Below are positions 1 through 5,950 of a stretch of DNA of 6,512 nucleotides, one piece after another. The DNA is taken from positions 1-6,512 of the forward strand of contig CALTXS010000060.1 of NCBI GenBank assembly GCA_943913335.1, given 5' to 3'. The notes beneath the pieces are model-generated. The model saw only the letters and a program-made list of their open reading frames with translations, was not told the origin of the DNA and did not search any database. Within the stretch, counting starts at the first letter, position 1. Every line of letters starts with the position of its first letter. The DNA comes from an uncultured Lysobacter sp. (GTDB lineage: Bacteria; Pseudomonadota; Gammaproteobacteria; Xanthomonadales; Xanthomonadaceae). A program made the position numbers and the translations under genes.

Positions 1-498
1 CCTTCGCGCGTCAAGATGGCGGTGACGTTGGAGCAGGTCTACCAAGGTGCAACCACGCGCGTGCAGATTGGCGAAAAAGTGCTGGATCTCAGGATTCCTA
101 AGGGCATTGGCGTCGGTCAGTCGATTCGACTGAAAGGTCAGGGCCAAGGGCAGGGCGACCTGCTGGTAGAAATTGACTACGCCGCGCACCCCAAGTTCGA
201 GGTCGACGGTCGCAACGTGCTGTTCGTGCAGGAGATTGCACCATGGGATGCCGCTTTGGGTTGTCGCCTGCAAGTGCCGACGCTCGGGGGCACCGTCAGT
301 ATCACCGTGCCGCCGGGTTCCGAGGCAGGCAAGAAACTACGTCTGAAAGGACGCGGTCTGCCGGCACCGAGCAGCGGCAAGTTTGCCGATGGCGATCAGA
401 TTGTCGAACTCGAAGTGGTCGCACCGCAGCCGGTGACCGAGGCACAAACGGCCGCATATCTTGCACTCAAAGCGGCCTTCGACAAGTCTGACGCGTAA
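1..498 (+). CDS. cbpA: CbpA-type DnaJ co-chaperone, C-terminal part (5' end outside window)
   Basis: The open frame runs from the first base to a TAA at 496-498, giving 165 visible residues. An internal Met is present at base 16, but the frame is open to the window edge, and the family has an N-terminal J domain that must lie upstream. The visible part matches the two substrate-binding beta domains of DnaJ/CbpA. Domain I spans about residues 8-65 (VTLEQVYQGAT, then LRIPKGIGVGQ and GDLLVEI). Domain II spans about 72-142 (APWDAALG, VPTLGGTV, VPPGSEAGKKLRLKGRGLP). There is no CxxCxGxG zinc-finger insertion within domain I, so this is a type II (CbpA-like) protein rather than DnaJ itself. The expected role is to deliver substrates to DnaK and stimulate its ATPase; DNA binding is known for E. 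coli CbpA but cannot be inferred here. No cbpM modulator gene follows. It ends 5 bases from the convergent hflD. Confidence 0.88.
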   Translation, partial: PSRVKMAVTLEQVYQGATTRVQIGEKVLDLRIPKGIGVGQSIRLKGQGQGQGDLLVEIDYAAHPKFEVDGRNVLFVQEIAPWDAALGCRLQVPTLGGTVSITVPPGSEAGKKLRLKGRGLPAPSSGKFADGDQIVELEVVAPQPVTEAQTAAYLALKAAFDKSDA

Positions 499-503
499 AA
501 ATC

Positions 504-1112
504 TCAGAGCGAATCCATCGCCCGCAGCATGGCTTTACGGCGGATCAGGCAGTCGAGCATGTTGCCGCCCATTTGGCGCCACAACACGGCACCGCGCAGC
601 GCCGCCAGCAATAGCGCACGAATCTCGGTCACGATCTCACGGCGATCGAGATACTGCGGATTGCCGGTTACGATGACTGAGGGTTTCTGACCCGAGATGA
701 TGTCGGCATAGGCCTTACCGAGCTCGGCCATCAGCTCGTGCATCGGTGCATTGCTCAAGATCTGCGCGGAGTCGATGCGTTTGCGCAGATTGTCCAGCAA
801 CGCCGGGTTCTTGGCCAGGTTGCGTTCGAGCTGCAATATGGAGAAGGCCATCTTGCCGATGGGATTTTCTGTGCTCCAACGCGAAGTCAGCATGCTGCGC
901 AACTGCGCAAGACCCGCGGACAGGGCGTGCCTGTTGCCGTAAATGGAGATTGCGTCGGGCGCATCAACACGCAGTACCGATTGAATCATGGGGCGGGTGG
1001 ATGCTTCGTCGTAGGTGCCATTCTCTGCCAGACGGCGCACCTGTTCGACGGCTTGAAATACGGCCGCTAAAGCGATGACGCGGCCGCGCATGGAGTCGTC
1101 GGGGGAGATCAT
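504..1112 (-). CDS. hflD: High frequency lysogenization protein HflD homolog
   Basis: The product is a 202-residue, mostly helical protein resembling E. coli HflD (YcfC, 213 aa). The clearest family signature is the C-terminal half: IVTGNPQYL (about 147-155) followed by [19 protein letters not shown] (165-183), which corresponds to the VTGSPAVL and RAAVLWHQVGG regions of E. coli HflD. The N-terminal [19 protein letters not shown] matches the conserved first helix. I chose the ATG at 1112 because it overlaps the mnmA stop in an ATGA junction and gives a normal family length. The frame also has ATGs at 1157 and 1145, but these would lie deep inside mnmA. HflD is a cytoplasmic, membrane-associated protein that in E. 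coli binds phage lambda CII and lowers its activity; its housekeeping role is poorly defined. Adjacency to mnmA is a conserved arrangement. It is the last gene of the nudJ-mnmA-hflD operon. Confidence 0.92.
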   Translation of the reverse strand: MISPDDSMRGRVIALAAVFQAVEQVRRLAENGTYDEASTRPMIQSVLRVDAPDAISIYGNRHALSAGLAQLRSMLTSRWSTENPIGKMAFSILQLERNLAKNPALLDNLRKRIDSAQILSNAPMHELMAELGKAYADIISGQKPSVIVTGNPQYLDRREIVTEIRALLLAALRGAVLWRQMGGNMLDCLIRRKAMLRAMDSL

Positions 1113-2248
1113 GTCAGGGGTTCCGGTTGGGGTGCATGGGGCCATTGCATCGGCCATTGTGCATCGGTGGATTCAATCACGGCGCCACCTAGGCAAATCT
1201 CGCCGTCATAAAGGACCAGAGACTGTCCCGGCGTCACTGCGCGCTGCGGGTTATCGAACCGCACATCGAGCGTGCCGTCATCACGAACGGTGACGGCGCA
1301 TGCATCGGGCTGTTGGCGGTAGCGCGTTTGCGCCTGGCAACGGAATGCGCTCGCCGGTGGCTTACCCGCAATCCAATGTGCGAGCTCAGTACGGGTGCGA
1401 TGCGAATCAAGATAGGGCGTCGTCAGCAACTGATCCACTATCAGCGTGTTCGTGGGCACGTCTTTGCCGATCACAAACCATGGCGCTTGCGCATAGCCAC
1501 GCACGCCACCAATATGCAGGCCTTCGCGCTGGCCAAGCGTATAGAAAAACACGCCTTGATGCGTACCGATGCGAGTGCCGTCCGGGGTACGCATTTCGCC
1601 TTCGCGCACCGGCAGATATTGCGCGAGAAAGGTGCGGAAATCGCGCTCGCCGATAAAGCAGATGCCGGTTGAATCTTTTTTATCCGCCGTCACCAGTCCG
1701 GCCTGTGTTGCCATTGCACGCACTTGCGTCTTGTGCAGATCACCGAGCGGAAACACCGTTGCCGACAGTGCCGTCTGACCGAGCTGATGCAGAAAATAAC
1801 TCTGGTCTTTCGAGTCATCAACTGCACGCAGGAGCTCGAAGCGACCATTGCGCTCACGGACGCGTGCATAGTGACCGGTGGCGATACGGGAGGCACCCAG
1901 ATCTAACGCCGCATCAAGGAAATGCTTGAACTTGATCTCGCGGTTACACAGGATGTCGGGATTCGGTGTACGACCGCGTGCGTATTCGGCAAGAAAATGT
2001 TCGAATACGCCGCTCCAGTATTCGCCGGCAAAATTGCGAAAGTGGATCGGAATTCCGAGCTTGGCAGCGACGGCCACCGCGTCCCGGCGATCGTCCTCGG
2101 CGCGACACTCGCCGGAGCCGTCATCCTCCCAGTTCTGCATAAACAGGCCGGCGATCCGCTCGCCCTGTTCAAGCAGGCGGATGGCAGCTACGGACGAATC
2201 GACGCCGCCGGACAAGCCAACGATGGTATCAATGTTACTCATGGTCAT
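1109..2248 (-). CDS. mnmA: tRNA-specific 2-thiouridylase MnmA
   Basis: MnmA uses ATP and a persulfide relay to put sulfur on C2 of the wobble uridine (U34) of tRNA-Lys, tRNA-Glu and tRNA-Gln. The frame gives 379 residues, against 368 in E. coli. The N-terminal PP-loop ATP-pyrophosphatase motif SGGVDSS is at residues 13-19. The two active-site cysteines are present: Cys101 in [11 protein letters not shown] and Cys197 in [14 protein letters not shown], equivalent to E. coli Cys102 and Cys199. TGHYAR is at 124-129, the central GxHxGxxxYTxGQR-type region is at about 228-241 ([14 protein letters not shown]), and the C-terminal beta-barrel ends with [24 protein letters not shown]. The frame stays open upstream to 2497, but that extension lies inside nudJ and is arginine-rich and low in homology. 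The ATG at 2248 overlaps the nudJ TGA in an ATGA junction and is followed by a second ATG at 2242. No Shine-Dalgarno is seen just upstream, so translation is probably coupled to nudJ. Confidence 0.97.
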   Translation of the reverse strand: MTMSNIDTIVGLSGGVDSSVAAIRLLEQGERIAGLFMQNWEDDGSGECRAEDDRRDAVAVAAKLGIPIHFRNFAGEYWSGVFEHFLAEYARGRTPNPDILCNREIKFKHFLDAALDLGASRIATGHYARVRERNGRFELLRAVDDSKDQSYFLHQLGQTALSATVFPLGDLHKTQVRAMATQAGLVTADKKDSTGICFIGERDFRTFLAQYLPVREGEMRTPDGTRIGTHQGVFFYTLGQREGLHIGGVRGYAQAPWFVIGKDVPTNTLIVDQLLTTPYLDSHRTRTELAHWIAGKPPASAFRCQAQTRYRQQPDACAVTVRDDGTLDVRFDNPQRAVTPGQSLVLYDGEICLGGAVIESTDAQWPMQWPHAPQPEPLT

Positions 2249-2727
2249 TGATCGAGTTGGCCAACCAGCGAGAGCGGGAAATGGTTGCCATCCCAATACT
2301 GCTGCAGTACATGGAGCACGAGCGGCGAACGAAGGCGATCCTGCGATGCTTCGATCTCTTCGCGTGTGAGCCACACGGTGCGTTCGATGCCGGCATCGAG
2401 CGGGCGCTCCGGCTCGTGCTGAAGCGCATTTGCGATAAAGGCGAACCGCAGATAGTGGCGACCGGATCCGCCTTCGGCAGCATCCGGCGCGCGCCACTGA
2501 AATGCGCCTAAGAAGCCGGTGAGTTCCACAGTCCAGGCGCTTTCCTCGAGTGTTTCGCGCACTGCCGCCTGCAGCAGCGATTCATTGGGCTCCAGGTGAC
2601 CTGCCGGCTGATTGAGCACCAGACGGCCTTGCGATGTTTCATCGACCAGCAGAAAGCGCCCGTCGCGCTCGACAATGGTCGCCACGGTCACGTCAGGTTG
2701 CCAGAATCGGCCATCTCGGTAGGTCAA
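2245..2727 (-). CDS. nudJ: NudJ-like Nudix phosphohydrolase
   Basis: The product is a 160-residue single-domain Nudix hydrolase, close in length to E. coli NudJ (153 aa). E. coli NudJ hydrolyses nucleoside di/triphosphates and thiamine (hydroxymethylpyrimidine) pyrophosphates; the substrate here is inferred from the family only. Shared features are [10 protein letters not shown] at the start, [12 protein letters not shown], the Nudix box at residues 43-65 (G43, E49, R57, E58, E61, E62), [17 protein letters not shown], and [13 protein letters not shown] near the C-terminus. The metal-binding REXXEE core is intact, but the usual Gly of EExGU is Ala64. Translation appears to start at a TTG (2727-2725): no ATG is available in frame at the expected position, and a GGAG lies 6 bases upstream. 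It is the first gene of the operon and its TGA overlaps the mnmA ATG. The same neighbour arrangement (nudJ-mnmA-hflD) is common in gammaproteobacteria. Confidence 0.9.
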   Translation of the reverse strand: MTYRDGRFWQPDVTVATIVERDGRFLLVDETSQGRLVLNQPAGHLEPNESLLQAAVRETLEESAWTVELTGFLGAFQWRAPDAAEGGSGRHYLRFAFIANALQHEPERPLDAGIERTVWLTREEIEASQDRLRSPLVLHVLQQYWDGNHFPLSLVGQLDQ

Positions 2728-2733
2728 TGCGCA

Positions 2734-2737
2734 CTCC
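2734..2737 (-). promoter_or_regulatory. Shine-Dalgarno of nudJ (decides TTG start)
   Basis: On the minus strand a GGAG stands 6 bases before the TTG at 2727. It supports the TTG start. The frame contains no ATG or GTG between this point and the in-frame TAA near 2780. Confidence 0.6.
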
Positions 2738-2756
2738 GGTGAGGCGGGAAAGCTCC

Positions 2757-2762
2757 ATTGTA
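2757..2762 (-). promoter_or_regulatory. Putative -10 box of the nudJ-mnmA-hflD operon
   Basis: The minus strand reads TACAAT, 5 of 6 matches to TATAAT. It would start transcription near 2750 and leave a leader of about 23 bases that contains the nudJ GGAG. No good -35 hexamer is visible at 16-18 bases, so this is a candidate only. Confidence 0.35.
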
Positions 2763-2805
2763 AACGCAGGAACGGGCCTTAACGAGTCGGGCGCGGCGGG
2801 TCGAA

Positions 2806-2811
2806 TATACT
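2806..2811 (+). promoter_or_regulatory. Putative -10 box of clpS
   Basis: TATACT matches the sigma-70 -10 consensus at 5 of 6 positions and lies 7 bases before the clpS ATG. Transcription would begin at about 2817-2819, which is at or next to the ATG itself. The expected -35 position (about 2782-2789) does not resemble TTGACA. It lies back to back with the candidate nudJ promoter in a 91-base divergent spacer. Confidence 0.35.
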
Positions 2812-2818
2812 ATTGCCG

Positions 2819-3139
2819 ATGCCGATTCCTTCTAGCCCCGATCATTCGCACGACACGGCGGTCGTTACTGACCGGCCGGGCCTGGCGCGTCCGCCGCTCT
2901 ACACCGTGCTGCTACTGAACGATGACTACACGCCAATGGATTTTGTGGTCGAGGTATTGCGCCAGTTTTTCAATATGGATGCCGAGCGGGCCACACAGGT
3001 GATGCTGCATGTCCATACCCGTGGACGCGGCGTCTGTGGCCTGTTCACCCGCGAAATTGCCGAGGCCAAGGTGGCCACGGTCAATGAATACGCCCGCGCC
3101 AATCAGCATCCGCTGATGTGCACGATGGAACAAGCCTGA
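2819..3139 (+). CDS. clpS: ATP-dependent Clp protease adaptor ClpS
   Basis: ClpS binds proteins bearing N-terminal Leu, Phe, Tyr or Trp and hands them to ClpA for degradation by ClpAP. From the ATG at 2819 the protein has 106 residues, the same length as E. coli ClpS, and the key positions even share numbering: N34, D35, D36, T38, P39 and M40 ([12 protein letters not shown]), M62, H66 and L99 ([10 protein letters not shown]). D35, D36 and H66 hold the alpha-amino group and M40 gates the pocket. Residues 1-25 are a Pro/Ser/Asp-rich, probably flexible N-terminal extension, the part that in E. coli ClpS engages the ClpA pore. A TTG at 2813 is in frame (adding two residues), but no Shine-Dalgarno serves either start. 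It is followed by clpA after 124 bases, the classical clpS-clpA pairing. Confidence 0.96.
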   Translation: MPIPSSPDHSHDTAVVTDRPGLARPPLYTVLLLNDDYTPMDFVVEVLRQFFNMDAERATQVMLHVHTRGRGVCGLFTREIAEAKVATVNEYARANQHPLMCTMEQA

Positions 3140-3150
3140 GTTCGACTCAT

Positions 3151-3164
3151 TCCGGTTCGCCGGA
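3151..3164 (+). other. Small hairpin with TTCG loop in the clpS-clpA spacer
   Basis: TCCGG and CCGGA flank a TTCG loop, 11 bases after the clpS stop. The stem is 5 bp and can gain a T-G pair at its base. No T-run follows, so it is not a complete intrinsic terminator. A competing pairing of TTCCG (3150-3154) with CGGAA (3166-3170) is possible. It could mark a processing or partial termination point between the two genes. The rest of the spacer (3165-3250) shows no convincing promoter. Confidence 0.4.
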
Positions 3165-3250
3165 GCGGAACTAAACGTCGGTGTAACGGCATCTGTCGGG
3201 GATTGCATTGCCTGCGGGCTGGCCCCACATTGGTAGTCAGATGCTTTGCC

Positions 3251-3263
3251 AAGGGGACTCCCC
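3251..3263 (+). promoter_or_regulatory. clpA ribosome binding site within a GC hairpin
   Basis: AAGGGGA (3251-3257) is the Shine-Dalgarno for the ATG at 3264 and selects that start over the in-frame TTG at 3246. The GGGG (3253-3256) can pair with the CCCC directly before the ATG (3260-3263) over an ACT loop, which would hide the ribosome binding site. Confidence 0.5.
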
Positions 3264-5567
3264 ATGTTTGACCGCGATCTCGAACTCTCCATCAATCAAG
3301 CCTACCAGCGCGCGATTTCCGAGCGTCATGAATACATGACCATCGAGCACCTGATGCTCGCGCTGCTCGATAATCCGTCGGCGGCCGCTGCGCTGCATGC
3401 CCTGGGTGCGGACATGAGCGCGTTGCGCGCAAACCTGGATTCCGCACTGGAAACGGCGGTCGGCTTGCTGCCCGACGACAGTACCCGCGAAACACAACCG
3501 ACTCTGGGTTTTCAGCGCGTGCTGCAGCGTGCGGTCTATCATCTGCAAAGTTCCGGCAAGTCCGAGGCGAACGGCGCAGACGTGTTAGTCGCCATTTTCG
3601 GCGAGAAAGATTCTTTGGCGGTCTACTATCTGCAGCAGCAGGGGATCGATCGCCTGTCGCTGGTCAACTACATCGCACATGGTATCGGTCGCGAGTACGA
3701 TGCGGAGTCCGATGGCGATGAAATGTCCGAGAGTGGCGACGATCCGGCCTCGAGTCAGACCTCGGGTGACGCGGACTCTAAGGATCCGCTCAAGGCGTAT
3801 ACGAACAACCTCAATGCGGCAGCGGCTGCAGGCAAGATTGATCCGCTAGTCGGTCGTGCCGAAGAAATTGAACGCACCATCCAGATCCTGTGCCGCCGAC
3901 GCAAGAACAACCCGCTGCTGGTGGGCGAGGCCGGCGTCGGTAAGACGGCCATTGCAGAAGGCCTGGCCAAGCGCATCGTCGATGGCGAAGTGCCCGAGGT
4001 CCTGTCCGAGGCCACGATCTATGCGCTGGATCTTGGGGCATTGATTGCCGGTACCAAGTTCCGCGGTGATTTCGAGAAGCGTCTGAAGGCCGTGCTGCGC
4101 AAATTGCGTGAAATTCCGCATGCCATTCTGTTCATCGACGAAATCCACACCATCATTGGTGCGGGTTCGGCCGCAGGCGGTACGATGGATGTCGGCAATC
4201 TGATCAAGCCCGCGTTGTCGTCGGGTGAGCTGCGCTGCATCGGTTCGACCACGTTCCAGGAGTATCGCGGTATCTTCGAAAAGGATCGGGCGCTGGCACG
4301 ACGCTTCCAGAAGATTGATGTAGTGGAGCCGACCATTGCCGAATCCATTGAAATCCTGCAAGGGCTGAAATCCAAGTATGAGGCGCACCACAGCGTCACG
4401 TATACCGATGAGGCCATCACCTCGGCTGTGGATCTGAGTGTCAAGCACATTACCGATCGTCTGCTGCCGGATAAGGCCATTGATGTGCTCGATGAGGCCG
4501 GTGCGCGGCAACGTGTCCTGCCGGAGTCGCAACGCAAGCCGATCATTAACGCTGAGGAAATCGAGACCATCATTGCCAAGATGGCGCGGATTCCGGCCAA
4601 GCAGGTCAATACCAACGACAAGGATGTGCTGCGTAATCTGGAACGCAACCTCAAGATGGTGATCTTCGGTCAGGACGAGGCGATTTCCTCGCTGACCTCG
4701 GCTATTCGCCTTTCACGCAGCGGTCTTGGTAATCCGGACAAGCCGATCGGATCGTTCCTGTTTGCGGGTCCCACGGGTGTCGGCAAGACCGAGGTGACCC
4801 GCCAGCTGGCACTGCAGTTGGGTATCGAGCTGGTGCGCTTTGATATGTCCGAGTACATGGAACCGCATTCGGTATCGCGTCTGATCGGTGCGCCGCCGGG
4901 TTATGTCGGATTTGATCAGGGTGGTTTGCTGACGGAAAAGATCACCAAGACGCCGCATTGCGTGCTGCTGCTCGATGAGATCGAGAAGGCCCATCCGGAC
5001 ATCTTCAACGTGCTGCTGCAGGTGATGGATCGCGGTGTCCTGACGGACACCAACGGGCGCGAAGCCAATTTCAAGAACGTGATCGTCGTCATGACCACCA
5101 ACGCCGGTGCAGCGCAGGCGGCGCGTCGTTCGATCGGCTTTACCCATCAGGACCACAGCACCGATGCGATGGAGGTGTTGCGCAAGTCCTTCTCGCCGGA
5201 ATTCCGCAACCGCCTGGATGCCGTGGTGCAGTTCCAGGCGCTGGGCATGCAGCACATCCTGTCAGTAGTCGACAAGTTCCTGTTCGAGCTCGAGGCGCAG
5301 CTGCAGGACAAGCACGTGTCGCTGACGGTGACGCCGGCTGCGCGTGAGTGGTTGGCGCAGAACGGCTTCGATCCGCTGATGGGTGCGCGGCCGATGACGC
5401 GAGTTATCCAGGACAAGATCAAGCGTCCGCTGGCCGACGAGTTGCTGTTCGGACAACTGGAGCAGGGCGGTTCCGTCGAGGTGGATCTGCGCGACGGCAA
5501 TCTGGACGTGCGCGTCAGTGCCGGCGATTCGCTGCCAAAGGTCTCGGTTGCCGAGACCGTGCATTGA
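3264..5567 (+). CDS. clpA: ATP-dependent Clp protease ATP-binding subunit ClpA
   Basis: ClpA is the AAA+ unfoldase hexamer that threads ClpS-delivered and other substrates into ClpP in the cytoplasm. The frame from ATG 3264 gives 767 residues (E. coli 758). The order of domains is: Clp N domain, about 1-143, the ClpS docking region ([14 protein letters not shown]); an acidic linker, about 145-175; AAA1 with Walker A GEAGVGKT at 221-228, pore loop GTKFRGDF at 263-270 and Walker B ILFIDE at 288-293; AAA2 with Walker A GPTGVGKT at 502-509, pore loop GYVGF at 546-550 and Walker B VLLLDE at 567-572. The ClpP-docking tripeptide IGF is at 624-626 in [10 protein letters not shown] (IGL in E. coli), and sensor-2 GARPMTR is at 707-713. 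There is no long coiled-coil M domain, which excludes ClpB and ClpC. All catalytic motifs are intact. The TTG at 3246 would add six residues and is less likely. The gene ends at a strong terminator. Confidence 0.98.
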   Translation: MFDRDLELSINQAYQRAISERHEYMTIEHLMLALLDNPSAAAALHALGADMSALRANLDSALETAVGLLPDDSTRETQPTLGFQRVLQRAVYHLQSSGKSEANGADVLVAIFGEKDSLAVYYLQQQGIDRLSLVNYIAHGIGREYDAESDGDEMSESGDDPASSQTSGDADSKDPLKAYTNNLNAAAAAGKIDPLVGRAEEIERTIQILCRRRKNNPLLVGEAGVGKTAIAEGLAKRIVDGEVPEVLSEATIYALDLGALIAGTKFRGDFEKRLKAVLRKLREIPHAILFIDEIHTIIGAGSAAGGTMDVGNLIKPALSSGELRCIGSTTFQEYRGIFEKDRALARRFQKIDVVEPTIAESIEILQGLKSKYEAHHSVTYTDEAITSAVDLSVKHITDRLLPDKAIDVLDEAGARQRVLPESQRKPIINAEEIETIIAKMARIPAKQVNTNDKDVLRNLERNLKMVIFGQDEAISSLTSAIRLSRSGLGNPDKPIGSFLFAGPTGVGKTEVTRQLALQLGIELVRFDMSEYMEPHSVSRLIGAPPGYVGFDQGGLLTEKITKTPHCVLLLDEIEKAHPDIFNVLLQVMDRGVLTDTNGREANFKNVIVVMTTNAGAAQAARRSIGFTHQDHSTDAMEVLRKSFSPEFRNRLDAVVQFQALGMQHILSVVDKFLFELEAQLQDKHVSLTVTPAAREWLAQNGFDPLMGARPMTRVIQDKIKRPLADELLFGQLEQGGSVEVDLRDGNLDVRVSAGDSLPKVSVAETVH

Positions 5568-5596
5568 ACCTGAGGTCGTGTCCGGCGCATAAACAT

Positions 5597-5626
5597 AAAA
5601 AAGGCAGCCAAGCGGCTGCCTTTTTT
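5597..5626. terminator. Bidirectional intrinsic terminator between clpA and infA
   Basis: The stem GGCAGCC (5603-5609) pairs with GGCTGCC (5614-5620) around a 4-base AAGC loop. It is flanked by AAAAAA (5597-5602) and TTTTTT (5621-5626), so each strand has a GC stem followed by a six-T run. It lies 30 bases after the clpA stop and 24 bases after the infA stop, and serves both convergent genes. Confidence 0.95.
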
Positions 5627-5633
5627 CGGGTAT

Positions 5634-5653
5634 GTAACTCCGGTCGGAGTTAC
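5634..5653. repeat. Perfect inverted repeat overlapping the infA stop codon
   Basis: The arms GTAACTCCG (5634-5642) and CGGAGTTAC (5645-5653) are perfect 9-base complements separated by GT. As RNA this would be an 8-bp stem with a 4-base loop. The infA TAA (5652-5650) lies inside the arm. On the infA strand it is followed, after 7 bases, by the A/T-flanked terminator, giving two hairpins in tandem. No T-run follows the repeat directly. Confidence 0.7.
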
Positions 5654-5868
5654 TTCATCCGGTAGGTAATCCGTCCTTTGGACAGATCGTAGGGCGTCAT
5701 TTCGACTTTCACCTTGTCACCGGTAAGGATGCGGATGTAGTTCTTACGCATCCGGCCGGAAATGTGCGCGATGATCTCGTGACCGTTTTCCAGAGTCACG
5801 CGGAACATCGTGTTCGGAAGGGTTTCCGCCACGGTGCCCTCAAATTCAATCACGTCGTCTTTGGCCAT
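5650..5868 (-). CDS. infA: Translation initiation factor IF-1
   Basis: IF-1 binds the 30S A site during initiation and works with IF-2 and IF-3 to select the initiator tRNA. The 72-residue product has exactly the family's usual length and is nearly identical in pattern to E. coli IF-1: [49 protein letters not shown] and [13 protein letters not shown]. It is a single S1-like OB fold. The frame could be extended upstream to a TTG at 5931, but the conserved MAKD start fixes the ATG at 5868. The Shine-Dalgarno is weak (an AAGAAT stretch just before ATATATG). It lies 82 bases downstream of aat, with its own candidate promoter in that gap, and converges on clpA. No serW tRNA gene lies between clpA and infA as it does in E. 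coli. Confidence 0.98.
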   Translation of the reverse strand: MAKDDVIEFEGTVAETLPNTMFRVTLENGHEIIAHISGRMRKNYIRILTGDKVKVEMTPYDLSKGRITYRMK

Positions 5869-5893
5869 ATATTCTTGTGTAATTCCGTTGATA

Positions 5894-5910
5894 TCGGACG
5901 AAATGTCCGA
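5894..5910 (-). other. Stem-loop in the infA leader
   Basis: TCGGAC (5894-5899) and GTCCGA (5905-5910) are perfect 6-bp complements around a 5-base loop. The hairpin lies 26-42 bases upstream of the infA ATG. If the candidate -10 at 5920-5925 is used, this stem-loop would form the very 5' end of the infA mRNA. Confidence 0.5.
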
Positions 5911-5919
5911 GCGGCCAAT

Positions 5920-5925
5920 ATTATC
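5920..5925 (-). promoter_or_regulatory. Putative extended -10 promoter of infA
   Basis: The minus strand reads TGC followed by GATAAT: 5 of 6 matches to TATAAT plus the extended -10 TG. The start would be near 5913, leaving a leader of about 45 bases. No -35 match is seen at 16-18 bases, which is tolerable for an extended -10 promoter. This would let infA be transcribed independently of aat. Confidence 0.45.
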
Positions 5926-5950
5926 GCACAAACTGCACTATTGGACGCCA

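Noticed and set aside
145..160. A GQG repeat in the cbpA-like gene.
   Set aside because: It is a short glycine turn at the usual GQG-GDL position of the DnaJ C-terminal domain, not a tandem repeat of note.
1878..2369. A 163-residue plus-strand open frame across mnmA/nudJ, and other plus-strand frames between 1075 and 2511.
   Set aside because: All are shadows of mnmA, nudJ or hflD, which are clear homologues with complete motifs.
2249..2497. An 83-residue N-terminal extension of mnmA.
   Set aside because: It lies inside nudJ in another frame, is Arg/Ala-rich without MnmA homology, and the ATGA junction at 2248 gives the normal protein.
3198..3212. A GG-N10-GC pattern in the clpS-clpA spacer resembling a sigma-54 promoter.
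   Set aside because: Only the GG and TTGC cores match; the CACG part does not. Such minimal matches are frequent by chance in GC-rich DNA.
3846..4654. Long minus-strand open frames antisense to clpA (228 and 211 residues).
   Set aside because: They lie wholly within clpA, overlap each other in different frames, have no family resemblance or ribosome binding sites, and are expected from GC-biased codon use on the opposite strand.
4713..5611. Minus-strand open frames of 154-180 residues antisense to the end of clpA.
   Set aside because: One would have to cross from the terminator region into clpA, none resembles a known protein, and the clpA reading is unambiguous.
5568..5649. Possible tRNA gene between clpA and infA, as serW in E. 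coli.
   Set aside because: The 82-base gap is filled by the terminator and the inverted repeat. No cloverleaf or T-loop consensus is present.
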